Of a DNA stretch of 64,000 nt, positions 8,837 through 18,565 are shown piece by piece; position 1 is the first letter of the stretch; each line of letters starts with the position of its first letter. This DNA is from Leishmania mexicana MHOM/GT/2001/U1103 (lineage: Eukaryota; Euglenozoa; Kinetoplastea; Trypanosomatida; Trypanosomatidae), in NCBI RefSeq assembly GCF_000234665.1, contig NC_018322.1, forward strand, positions 429,825 to 493,824, written 5' to 3'. The translations under genes and the position numbers were made by a program. Under the pieces are notes generated by a model that was not told where the DNA came from, did not search any database, and was given only the letters and a program-made list of their open reading frames with translations.

Positions 8837-11620
8837 ATGCCTCACAAGCGACACTTCGATCAAACCAGTCGACTGGGGTCATGGATTTCGCTAGGAGGAG
8901 ATGCTCTTCTTCGTTTTTCGGAGCTGGAGGACTACTCCAACTCACTCACATTCAAGTTCGATAATTCTTTGGTGGCGCACAGCGGATGCGGTGGGCTCGT
9001 TGCTCTTTTTTCCCCTAGGGGTTGTAATTTTTCAACAAACGAGAACTCTATCTTCCTCTTCCATCTCGCTGGAACCCCTTTGCAGAAGAGCACCCGCATT
9101 TCATTAAAGGCGATTGAAAGCGTCGTCTACATGACATGGAACAAGGCAGCTGATCACTTGATAGTAGTTTTGAATACAGGGTTTGTCCACTTTTACAACT
9201 ATTGCGGTGCAACGGCAGCGCCGTCTTTGCCGATGGAAATACCGGTTGTCTGTACATCGTGCGACAATGGGTTTGTTGCGCTGGTTGACACCGCAACTGA
9301 AGCGAAGCTTGTACTTCTGCACCTTGGACCACAAAAAGAGTACACCGTGCGCGAGCTCTCTTTGCCGCAGAGCATTCGCCAGTTCATGACGACCATCGCG
9401 CTCGTCGCCCTCGACGAAAGGGCTGACAAAAGACAGACAGCAGAGGTCTTCCTTTCCTATTCACCCTGGTCCTCGAACTCATTCATTTGCCGGTGCATTT
9501 TCGGAGCCTCAAACTCGTCTTTCTCAGAGCTCGATGTGCCAGTCGAGGGAGGGCGCGTTCTGGAGATGTGCCGCTCGCCCACCGGCCGGGGCGTCGCGTT
9601 TATGATGCTAGATGGGTCGGTATACTCGACGAATAGTGGATTCTCTGAGGTTTCTCTGCTTAGGCGTACTGACGCGACTCCGGAAAGTTTTGTGCAAATG
9701 ACGTGGTGTGGAAGCCATTGTGTTGCATATCTACAACGAATGCAGTACGGCGGCGCGTCGGGTGAGGGTGATGGCGAGGACTACTCCTGCTCGCTATTCT
9801 TGATGAACGTCGACGAGCCTGACAACAGTGACTGCATCTCTGACTTACCATTTGATTGTTGTCTTCTTCCCGAGAAGGACGGTGCTTGGGTGCTTTCTAG
9901 AGAGTCGCTATATTTCCTGCAGATCGCCCCGCTTGCCGTCCAGCACGTCTTTTCTGTTGGCTCACGGGCCGCTGGGGCGATGCTTGTCGCAACTTACGAC
10001 GAGTTCATGACCGGAGATGCGTCTGCAGTGCGAATGCTACGGAATCTTGAGCACACCTCAGGCGCGCTGGTGGAAGCGGTCGCTGAGTGCGTTGCTGCAG
10101 CGGGCTTCGAGTTTGCCGCGGCGCAACAGAAGCGGCTGTTGAGAATCGCCGCATTTGGCCGAACCTTTTGTTCCCTCTGTGATTCAAGCTCATTCATGGC
10201 CATGTCGAAGCGACTGCGTGTGCGCAATCACCTTCGTCTCGAGCCGCTCGGGATGATAGTGACTGACCAGCAGCTCACTGACCTCGGCGAGGTGCGCCTT
10301 CTACAGCGTCTTACTATGTGCAGCGAGCATCAGGTGGCCTTTTGTGTGGCAGAGGTTCTTGGGTCAGATGTGAAGCCGGTGATGCTGGACTGGGCGATGT
10401 GCAGACTGGCGCGTGTCTCAGTTCACAGGAAGGATGAAGAGGTGGAGGTCGCGAAGCAAATAGTCAAGAAGCTGAAGGCGTGTAGATTCACTGCATTCGC
10501 AGAGTTGGCACAGCAGGCTAAGGTCACCGGCCACGGCACCGCCGCAATGGTACTGCTGGATGCAGAAGTGAATCCGTTTCATCAAGTGCCGATGCTGCTT
10601 AGCATAGGCGAGCCCGACATGGCCTTGAAGCGCGCCATTCAAGCTGCTGATGCGGACCTGGTGTTCACGGTCATGGTTCACATGATCCGCAGTCGCGGCT
10701 CCGCTGGGCTTGCCACCTTGACATCGCACGAAATTTCGTGCAATCTGCTGCTGCAATACGTGGGGGTGTGCGAAGGCAATCAGCAGCTCATGGCTGAGTA
10801 CTTCAACAAGCACCCACGGGTTCAGGCCTACTTCCATCTGCGCAGCTACTTTCACGAGGAAACACGACTGGGACACGCGCTGTCGCAGTCGATGGAAAGC
10901 GGAAATTGGGAAATGCTACAAGAGTGCAAAGGCGTGGATATCCAGGCTGCTATTGTCTCGACCAAGAAGGCTGTAGAGCAGAGGCCACGCCCGCAGCCGA
11001 CCACCACGCCCTTTTCTCCGATCGGCGGTAGCGGGATTCCGTTCCCAGCTTCCATGGTCGAGGAGCGCTTTTTGCAGCTTCAGAGCAGCCTCCTCGATGA
11101 GCAGACTCAGCTTATGAACGAGTACAAAGACTACCGCTTCCTGCAGGCCAGCGCCGCCGACACGATCCGCTACACCCTCGAGCATGGACGCACTTCTGTC
11201 GCGCAGCGGCTGAAGAATGAGTTTTGTGTACCAGAGAAGATGTTCCAGCGTTGCATGCTCGGTGCGTACTTGTGCACTAGTCAGTGGGACCTCATTGACG
11301 ATATGAGCGGCATCTCGTCCAACAAGAAGACGGTGCTGGACGGTGAGGCTTATGTCACCGCCTTACTCTCCTACAAGCGTCCGCAGCAGGCAAAGCAGTA
11401 TATTTCGCGCATTCCAAAGATTGAGACGCGGATGGAATACTACGTGCTCTGCAGCGACTGGTTCGGTGCCGGTGCCGACTGCAAGCGGAACAACGACCCC
11501 GATTTGCTAACGCAGCTGAAGGACCGGGCCAAGGGGAATCCAGATGTACTGCGCCAGATCGAAGAGGGCTGGAGCACACTGCCCCAAAGGTCAGGCATCA
11601 GCTTTCCCAAGTTCTTTTAG
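8837..11620 (+). CDS. VPS16: Vacuolar protein sorting-associated protein Vps16
   Basis: 927 residues, close to the usual 800-900 for Vps16, the core scaffold subunit of the HOPS and CORVET tethering complexes on endosomes and vacuoles. Residues about 1-420 form the N-terminal beta-propeller (Vps16_N), with repeated hydrophobic strands and the opening SWISLGGDALLRF. Residues about 520-900 match the helical Vps16_C region; the segment with VPMLLSIGEPDMALKRAI followed by DLVFTVMVHM is characteristic. Vps33 (SM protein) would bind this C-terminal part. The start is the ATG at 8837, four bases after an AG; an upstream acceptor at 8755 would leave a seven-codon uORF at 8775. Codon use is typical of neighbours. 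The identification is confident. Confidence 0.9.
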   Translation: MPHKRHFDQTSRLGSWISLGGDALLRFSELEDYSNSLTFKFDNSLVAHSGCGGLVALFSPRGCNFSTNENSIFLFHLAGTPLQKSTRISLKAIESVVYMTWNKAADHLIVVLNTGFVHFYNYCGATAAPSLPMEIPVVCTSCDNGFVALVDTATEAKLVLLHLGPQKEYTVRELSLPQSIRQFMTTIALVALDERADKRQTAEVFLSYSPWSSNSFICRCIFGASNSSFSELDVPVEGGRVLEMCRSPTGRGVAFMMLDGSVYSTNSGFSEVSLLRRTDATPESFVQMTWCGSHCVAYLQRMQYGGASGEGDGEDYSCSLFLMNVDEPDNSDCISDLPFDCCLLPEKDGAWVLSRESLYFLQIAPLAVQHVFSVGSRAAGAMLVATYDEFMTGDASAVRMLRNLEHTSGALVEAVAECVAAAGFEFAAAQQKRLLRIAAFGRTFCSLCDSSSFMAMSKRLRVRNHLRLEPLGMIVTDQQLTDLGEVRLLQRLTMCSEHQVAFCVAEVLGSDVKPVMLDWAMCRLARVSVHRKDEEVEVAKQIVKKLKACRFTAFAELAQQAKVTGHGTAAMVLLDAEVNPFHQVPMLLSIGEPDMALKRAIQAADADLVFTVMVHMIRSRGSAGLATLTSHEISCNLLLQYVGVCEGNQQLMAEYFNKHPRVQAYFHLRSYFHEETRLGHALSQSMESGNWEMLQECKGVDIQAAIVSTKKAVEQRPRPQPTTTPFSPIGGSGIPFPASMVEERFLQLQSSLLDEQTQLMNEYKDYRFLQASAADTIRYTLEHGRTSVAQRLKNEFCVPEKMFQRCMLGAYLCTSQWDLIDDMSGISSNKKTVLDGEAYVTALLSYKRPQQAKQYISRIPKIETRMEYYVLCSDWFGAGADCKRNNDPDLLTQLKDRAKGNPDVLRQIEEGWSTLPQRSGISFPKFF

Positions 11621-12561
11621 CATCACGTCTCTTTGCACGGAAGGGAGCAGAAATGGCAGACAACTTCTCCTCCGGGTACCATGACTATCGACTCCTCTTT
11701 CTGTTTTTCCATCTCTTCCTTTGCAAGGTGACCTCGCGCACATTTCGTTACTGCTGGCAAAAAAAAGCTCTAGAGATGCGCCAACAAGGTGCTGTATCTG
11801 CTATATCTTCTTCACAGGAGGGGCACTTCTGGCCTGTGGTGCGCCGCGACAGAGACAGTTGCCTGTGTCATATTCATCTCCCAGTAGAGGTTGTGCTGCA
11901 ATTCTCGTTGGGCAAGGTAGGGCGCCGGCATATGCATAGGGGGTGGGTTGTGCACGTCTTGTGTTGTTGTCATTCTGCGTTCTCCCGCGCCATCGATCGG
12001 GAGTGAAAAGAAAGAGGCACCAAGTGGAGGTGCACGCCTGCCGCGTTTTTTTTGTTACTCCTCCCAAAGTGCACGCGAACCGCGTTGCTATTCCTCTTAG
12101 CCATCACGTGTCCAAGGCGTGTTGAACAACAAGTTCGCGAGGCTTGCATGTAAGGCTTTCTTTTGATCGTGCGATCATGTCCACTCTCCACCACACACTC
12201 CATCTTTCTTCTATTTCCACTCTCGTCTTTTTCGCCCTCTCCGTGGGGCTCTGGCACCCCCCAATAAAGCTGTACGAGCTCATGCATAGGCGAGGACGGG
12301 TGAAACAAACCACGCAAACAGGATCGAGTTAAAAAGGCACAGGTGTACGCCTCTTTCCTATCCTTTTCTCCCCCATTCGTGTTCTTCTTGCAGCTACAAA
12401 AGACTCTGCTTCATACACCTCCGGTGAGGGTGACCAGGTGTCGGGTGCACACTCTGTCAGAGAGAGAGATCCAAATTATCCGCCGTTGTCTGCCTCTCTT
12501 GCGCCTTGAAGATTTTGTTCCTTTTGCTCGGTCGTATCCTTACCAGTCATAATAGAACACC
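11621..12561. other. Vps16/PKAC3 spacer
   Basis: A 941-bp spacer with T- and C-rich stretches and no gene. The pyrimidine tract at 12357-12391 and AG at 12392-12393 serve the next gene. Confidence 0.6.
12357..12393 (+). promoter_or_regulatory. Polypyrimidine tract and splice acceptor (PKAC3)
   Basis: A C/T-rich tract ends in cttcttgcag. No ATG lies between the AG and 12562, so the 5'UTR would be about 168 nt and the annotated start is the first AUG. Confidence 0.75.
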
Positions 12562-13560
12562 ATGATCACCAAGGCCGAAGCTTCCAAATGGAGGCTGAGC
12601 GACTTGGAGATGCGTGAGACGGTCGGCACCGGCACTTTCGGCCGAGTACGCTTGGTGAAGCACAAAGGAACAGGCCAGTACGCGGCCCTCAAGATCCTCA
12701 AGAAGCAGGAGATTCTCCGAATGAAACAGGTCGACCACGTGATGGCGGAGGCGAGTCTTCTCCAGGAGATCGATCACCCTTTTATTGTGAGCATGCTGCG
12801 GGGATACATGGACAAGAACCGGCTGTACATTCTCCTCGAGTACGTGGTAGGCGGCGAGCTGTTCTCACATCTCCGCAAGGCCGGCAAATTTCCTAATGAT
12901 GTCTCGAAGTTCTACTGCGCCGAGGTGATCCTAGCATTTGACTACCTGCACAGCAAGTCGATCGTTTACCGCGATCTGAAGCCGGAGAACATTCTCCTCG
13001 ACCAGGACGGCAACATAAAGATCACTGATTTCGGATTCGCGAAGCGCGTGATGGAGCGTACGTTTACGCTTTGTGGCACACCCGAGTACCTAGCCCCCGA
13101 GATCATTCAGAGCAAGGGGCATAACAAGGCTGTCGACTGGTGGGCGCTCGGCATCCTGCTGTACGAAATGCTGGTTGGCTACCCGCCGTTCTTCGACGAC
13201 AGCCCGATGAAGATCTACGAGAAGATCCTTCTGGGCAAGGTGCTCTTCCCGCGATGGGTAGACTCAAAGGCCCGAGACTTCATCAAGGGTCTTCTATCCC
13301 TCGATCCCACGAAGCGCCTTGGCAATTTGCCCAACGGCGCGGAGGACATCAAGAACCACAAGTACTTTGCGGAAGTGGACTGGAATGTAGTGCTGTCCAA
13401 GAAGATTCCAGCGCCAATCCCGGTGCGGCAGCACAAAGAGGGCGATACCCACTACTTCGACAAGTACCCCGACAGCCCACTCAACCCTTTGCGCACTTTG
13501 ACTCCAGCACAGCAGGACTGCTTCGCCAACTTCTGCAACGGCCAGTATACGGACGAGTAG
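12562..13560 (+). CDS. PKAC3: cAMP-dependent-type protein kinase catalytic subunit
   Basis: 332 residues, an AGC-family kinase with every catalytic element intact: glycine loop GTGTFGRV (22-29), Lys44 of ALK, Glu63 of the C-helix, YRDLKPEN (136-143), DFG (156-158), activation loop RTFTLCGTPEYLAPE with phosphorylatable Thr169, and a C-terminal FxxF motif (FANF) that docks on the N-lobe. There is no N-terminal myristoylation glycine. It phosphorylates Ser/Thr in basic contexts. Trypanosomatid PKA has largely lost cAMP responsiveness, which is literature knowledge and not visible here. Lying directly upstream of a cAMP phosphodiesterase gene, this copy fits the isoform called PKAC3 (Leishmania chromosome 18, T. 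brucei chromosome 10), recalled from memory. Kinase identity is very secure; the isoform number is less so. Confidence 0.93.
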   Translation: MITKAEASKWRLSDLEMRETVGTGTFGRVRLVKHKGTGQYAALKILKKQEILRMKQVDHVMAEASLLQEIDHPFIVSMLRGYMDKNRLYILLEYVVGGELFSHLRKAGKFPNDVSKFYCAEVILAFDYLHSKSIVYRDLKPENILLDQDGNIKITDFGFAKRVMERTFTLCGTPEYLAPEIIQSKGHNKAVDWWALGILLYEMLVGYPPFFDDSPMKIYEKILLGKVLFPRWVDSKARDFIKGLLSLDPTKRLGNLPNGAEDIKNHKYFAEVDWNVVLSKKIPAPIPVRQHKEGDTHYFDKYPDSPLNPLRTLTPAQQDCFANFCNGQYTDE

Positions 13561-16500
13561 TATCCCGTTCCTGCTTCCAAGGTGTTGAAGTGCGGAAAGG
13601 GGAGGGGGGAGCGACGGCCACGTGTAGACCTTTCTCACACGCTTAGTTGTGTTTCCCGCCTCCTGCGCCAGCTGCGTTGGTGTGCGCGACCGCGACGCCA
13701 ACGCCGCTAAGCATCTCTCCTAAGCCTTCGGGGAAGTCGCTTTACCTGCACCTTCCTTTGCAACCGCCGTCGCTCTGTTTTCATGTTCAGACTGTTTATT
13801 TTTTCGTTTGTTTTGTGCCCTTTTCATCTGGACGCGTTTTTGGCAGACGCGGAGTGAGGAAGGTGTAGTGCGTGCGGGTCGCACGGCGACTTCTCGCCTT
13901 CAAGATGTATGTATAGGCGTTTCAGAACTCTTAAGTGTAATGTTAGCGAACGCGCAAGCACAATGTATTATAAAAGACACACACACACACAAAGAGAGGT
14001 TATTGTGAATTGTGATCTCGACGGGTTGGCGTTGGGGTTGTCGATGGTGTTTTTAGTCTCTCTTTCTTTGCCTCTCTTTCAGAGCCGGCTCTGATACCTT
14101 TTAGACAGTTGAAGAGGGGGTGGGGGAATACTGCGTTCTCAATGATCCATGTACGCGCAAAGTGCAGCCAGTAGAAGATTCGATGATATGGCTTTCGTCC
14201 GCTGACCTTTACACAGTCTCCCTTTTTGTTTCTCCGATGACCTGCCCCCCTTTCATGTGTGCCCCCTTTTTTTCACTTTGTTTTGATGAGAAGGAGCTTT
14301 CCTCTTAGCGCTCTTTCACCTTCCCTGTGCCCCCCCTCCGCTGCCGCTGGATGAAAGGCCTGTGTGTGTGTGTTCGTGATGGCAAGAGGAAAGGAGCACA
14401 AGATGCGAAAAAAAGGGCAGAGTTGAATGTGACGGGCAATGAAAAGACCTGGGGGAGCCCGCCACCGCAGCCTTTGTTCTCGACGATGTAGCTCTGTAGC
14501 CACGTTGATGGGTATCTTGTAGCGCGGCAATATAAGTCAAACGCTGAAGGAGAGAGGGGGGCAACTGATGGGGCTCTGCCTCTCTGTCTCCTTCTCTTTT
14601 GCTCCTTGCTTCTCTTGGCTTCATCTCTCCTGGAATCAACTTGGAATTTGCACACATCGACATACTCATGCTATTTTAGGTGCTGCCCTTCTCCCGCGTG
14701 CTCTCTCCTCCACAAATGATTATAAAAAGTAAGGTGTGCCTGTTGTCATCAGAAAACGGACGGGAAAAAGGAAATCCACATCAACGCACACTCTCGAGAC
14801 TGTGCGGGAGTGCGTTTGTGTGTGCTGTGCGCAGAAAAGGTATTGTACCCGCTGCTTTGTGTAGCTTTCGGTAAATATGTACATTATTCCTCTGTTGCCT
14901 TGGCTCTTCGTCTACCCTCCTGTGTCTCTTTTTATTTGTTTCGCTGTCTCTTCCTCTTTCTACGGGCGTTAACACGGTCATTTTTTTTTCTAGCTCTGTC
15001 CCTCTTTTTCGACCCCCTTTTTTTCATATTTGCCCAAGTTGCTATCTCCTCTGATCCGCAGCTCTCTCTCTTCCCCCTCCGCTTTCCTCGCGTTGCTCCC
15101 CCACCCTCTGCCCTTCTCTCCGTCTCCCCTTTTTAGCTGATTTAACGCTGATGTCTGGATGTCCCCTCTCTTCTTTTTGCGCATGTATGCCGATTCCATC
15201 ATGTCTTTCAGCTCTTTGCTTTGTTCTCCATTTCTTTTTTTCTTTATCGCGGTTCACCCAGTGTTTATACGTCAGTGAGAGGAGTGCATGATGTTGAGAG
15301 ATGGCGATTGGCTCCCTTCCCGTTCTTTTCCTATCTTCCCAGGATGCCAACCAAACAAAAGGGAGGAGCGTGAGAAAGGGGGAAAACTCAAAGCGCCAAG
15401 ACGAAAAGCGAACATGGTGGAGCGCTTTGAATAATACCAGAGAAGGGTAGCGGAGGGGGGAAAATGCGGGGCTGACATCGGAATAACAAGAAAAATGGTT
15501 CGTACCTGATGAGGAAAGGCAAGAAAAGCAGAGAACAAAAGATGGTCGCATACACGCAAGCAAGAAGGAAGTGAGTTGACAAGAGGCGAAACAAGGGAAA
15601 TCTGCTCGTGTTTTTACATAAAGAAGCAGGCCACCGATCGGTAGACATTCTCCCATCTCCCCTCTTCTTTTTTTTCATGTAGTACATGTGACGATTACGC
15701 GTGGAATACTTGCGAGGAGACCGAACACAGAATATCCGAGGAAAAAAAAGGAAGGAGTGAGGGGAGGAGAGGCTCATCTTCTTAGTGAAAGATGTGCAAA
15801 GGATTAGGCGCGAAATGAATGTGTACTGTGGGGCGTGTGCTTTCCCGCAATTCCTCTTCCTTCGTATGCTTCATCGTTGGCGTAAAGAGGCGCCGCTTTC
15901 GAAATGAGAATGCTGTGATGTTCCTGTTTCCTTTCGTGTTTTTGTCCGTCTTTTTTTTTCGGTTTCCTTTTTCGCAGGGGTAACAGACCACATTCTGACA
16001 TCCCCTCATACACACAGCTACACCCACGTTAATAGCCCGAGTGCGCCGTTTCGTTTTACATTCTATGTGTGATCGTTGAAAGCTACCTCTCTCAGACAAT
16101 CAGAAGAAAAGTATGTCTTGAACATCAAGGAGCTTCATGAGCTGTTCGTGGCTACCACCCTGCCAGGAAGTATCGGAGGCGCCGAGTCTTCTTTTTTTTT
16201 GCGTTTTCCAAGCAACTGAAAGGCCACGTTTCTGTGCATGAGGATTACCACAATGCTTACGGTGAAGCACAACCGTGCGCATTCACTCAAGATATTGTGA
16301 GCGCGAGCAAGCAAATCCCGAAACTAGCCGCCCGCGTATGTCTCTGTACTCTCCCATGCGCAAACCTACCCGTCTTCGACTCTGGCGCCGTCCTTCCCTC
16401 TTTCCTAACTCTGTTTCTCTCTCTACAACAGAGCTGAAGTCTGACGCGCTTCTCGTTCTTTCGTTTTTCTTTTTTTTGGCCCATCTTCCGCCTTTTTTGC

Positions 16501-16669
16501 AGCTTCTCCCCAAGACGGTTTGCCCATCGCTCCAGAAAATAGCAGCAAGAGGCGAAACAGTAGACGGACACCCCACTCACCCACCAACAGGCGGCCGAAA
16601 GAATTCCCCTGTCTGAGCTTTTGCTTTTCGTTTGTCTTCCTGTGGTGCCTCGCTCTAGCAGCGGCAGCG
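13561..16669. other. PKAC3/PDEA spacer
   Basis: A 3.1 kb spacer that probably contains the long PKAC3 3'UTR. It is rich in pyrimidine blocks (13720-14080, 14870-15250) alternating with purine blocks (15350-15760). I see no gene, RNA gene or recognisable SIDER. The last 230 bp hold the splice signals of PDEA. Confidence 0.5.
16441..16502 (+). promoter_or_regulatory. Polypyrimidine tract and splice acceptor (PDEA)
   Basis: A strong T-rich tract ends in ttttttgcag with AG at 16501-16502. The first ATG downstream is 16670, which fixes the start. A second pyrimidine stretch near 16615-16660 offers a minor alternative. Confidence 0.75.
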
Positions 16670-18565
16670 ATGGGCGACTTTCTTGAGCAGCTGCAGCAGC
16701 TGGCAAGTGTGTATGCCATCTGCGACAACCATGTCTCCGTGATGGCGGGGATGAGCGGCACGGCAGAGGAGCTGTCGTTTCGTTCCTACGACAGTTTAGA
16801 AGGCGCTTCCTACATCTGCACCCTAAACGAGAAGGCCCTTCACACAGCGAAGGCCTCGCTCTGCGACAATGCCGACTGGAGCAGCTTTTTTCGCGAGGTT
16901 CAGCTGGCATTCAACTCGGGTAAAGTAACCGTGCAGCCTGGGAATGTGCATCGAGCTGCCGGTACCGCCGCCGCGCCGGTTTCCGCTGACTCCAAAGGCC
17001 TAGCATGCTCGATGAAGGTGCATTGCTTGTCGGGGTCAGGGGAGAAGCATGCCACCTTCGTGCTTGAGCAAACCACGGAGGACCAGCAGAAGTATATTCT
17101 CGAGAGCATGCTGCAGGCGCATCACATGTATAACCACCCGAAGGAGTACGAGCAGAAGCTGCTCCAGATCACGGAAGCCAAAGCGATAGCGTGCGCGAAG
17201 CGCGAGGCACTTGATCTTGAGCTGGTCGCGCTGAACGATAATCTGACACGAAACAAGTACAAGCAGAAAATAAACAACGAACGTAAACAGGAGCTTCTTC
17301 AGAAGCTCGGCGGCTACAGCACAGAGAACACGGGAAATCTGTGGCGGACGATCCAGGAACAGCAGCAGAAGGCAGCTGGCGAGGACAACAACTCTCGACT
17401 GCCGAGCCCGCTCGGGAACCGCACCTGCAAGGACTTTGATCTTATCCTGTTTCGCATGATCAAGAGTCGGTGGCTGTCCCCAGAGCAGTGCGACGCATGC
17501 TCGCCCGCGAATCGCGTTGTGCAGCCGTTCTCCAAGGAGGACCTCGTGATCCAGGTGAGTCAACTCTCAGGTAGCCGAGCTGCGATATGGAAGGCGCTGG
17601 ACTCCATCGACTCATGGAACTACCGCGTGTTTGATGTCCAGGCGGCTATGAGCGGTGACGACTACCTCTCGCTTTCTGCACAGACGCACGGCGGGTCTCT
17701 CCTGGTAACCATGTACGCACTGCTGTGCATGCACGACTTCCTGCAAAAGTTCCAGATCGACGAGGAAATTGCGCTCAACTGGATCAGCGCAGTGGAGGCG
17801 AGCTACCACGGCAACCCGTATCACAACTCGATGCACGCCGCGGATGTGCTGCAGATTACGGACTTCATCATCACACAGGGAGGGTTGGCGAAGCGGTGCA
17901 ACCTAAGCGAGATCCAGGTCTTCTCTGCCTTGCTGGCTGCCTCGATCCATGACTTTGACCACCCTGGCATCAACAATAACTTCCACATCAAGACAGGCAG
18001 CTACCTTGCTACGCTGTACAACGATCGCAGTGTCCTGGAAAATCTCCACGTGAGCAGCGTTTTCGAGCTCATGAAGAACCCAGCCTTCAACATCCTAGCC
18101 AGCTTCAGTGGTGAGCAGCGTCATGAGGTCCGCGAGACGATGATAGAGATGGTGCTGGCGACGGACATGGGCTCTCACGGAAAGTACGTGGCGAATCTGA
18201 AGGGCAAGATGCAGGAGCGCTCTAGTTTCACCCAGACCGACGAGCAGAATCTCTGCCTCGCGATTGCTCTGAAAATGGCCGACATTTCAAACTGCGGGCG
18301 CCCGCTTGACATTTACCTGCGCTGGGGAGCGAAAGTGTCGGACGAGTTCTACCAGCAGGGAGACCGCGAGCGCAACCTAGGCCTCGAATGCAGTCCCTTC
18401 ATGGATCGCCTTCAGCCGAGCCTTGCGAAGAGCCAGATTGCCTTCATGAACTACATCATCACCCCCTTCTTTGAGCAAGTGGCCGAGCTTCTGCCTGATA
18501 TGCGCTTCGCGGTGGGTTTGGTAGAGGAAAACAAAGCGTACTGGGCCAACCACGACGACTCGTAG
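16670..18565 (+). CDS. PDEA: Class I cAMP-type cyclic nucleotide phosphodiesterase A
   Basis: 631 residues, hydrolysing 3',5'-cyclic nucleotides to 5'-NMP. The catalytic domain occupies about residues 320-610. The metal-binding HNxxHA motif (H385-A390) and the HDxxHxG motif (H427 onward, HDFDHPG) are both intact. A downstream aspartate (MADISNCGRPL) completes the site and is followed by the glutamine-region helix. The N-terminal 300 residues have no GAF or FYVE signature; residues about 150-240 include a charged, possibly coiled-coil stretch. The size and lack of accessory domains fit PDEA, not PDEB (two GAF domains) or PDEC (FYVE). The ORF extends upstream to a TTG at 16520, but the first ATG after the acceptor is 16670. 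Adjacency to the PKA gene pairs a kinase with an enzyme that removes its classical second messenger, though trypanosomatid operons do not imply co-regulation. Confidence 0.93.
   Translation: MGDFLEQLQQLASVYAICDNHVSVMAGMSGTAEELSFRSYDSLEGASYICTLNEKALHTAKASLCDNADWSSFFREVQLAFNSGKVTVQPGNVHRAAGTAAAPVSADSKGLACSMKVHCLSGSGEKHATFVLEQTTEDQQKYILESMLQAHHMYNHPKEYEQKLLQITEAKAIACAKREALDLELVALNDNLTRNKYKQKINNERKQELLQKLGGYSTENTGNLWRTIQEQQQKAAGEDNNSRLPSPLGNRTCKDFDLILFRMIKSRWLSPEQCDACSPANRVVQPFSKEDLVIQVSQLSGSRAAIWKALDSIDSWNYRVFDVQAAMSGDDYLSLSAQTHGGSLLVTMYALLCMHDFLQKFQIDEEIALNWISAVEASYHGNPYHNSMHAADVLQITDFIITQGGLAKRCNLSEIQVFSALLAASIHDFDHPGINNNFHIKTGSYLATLYNDRSVLENLHVSSVFELMKNPAFNILASFSGEQRHEVRETMIEMVLATDMGSHGKYVANLKGKMQERSSFTQTDEQNLCLAIALKMADISNCGRPLDIYLRWGAKVSDEFYQQGDRERNLGLECSPFMDRLQPSLAKSQIAFMNYIITPFFEQVAELLPDMRFAVGLVEENKAYWANHDDS

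Noticed and set aside
15042..15656. 204-codon minus-strand frame in the PKAC3/PDEA spacer
   Set aside because: Composition reflects a purine/pyrimidine block and overlaps other frames; no start context or family similarity.
16520..16669. N-terminal extension of PDEA
   Set aside because: The frame is open but has no ATG; it lies between the splice acceptor and the first AUG and so is 5'UTR.
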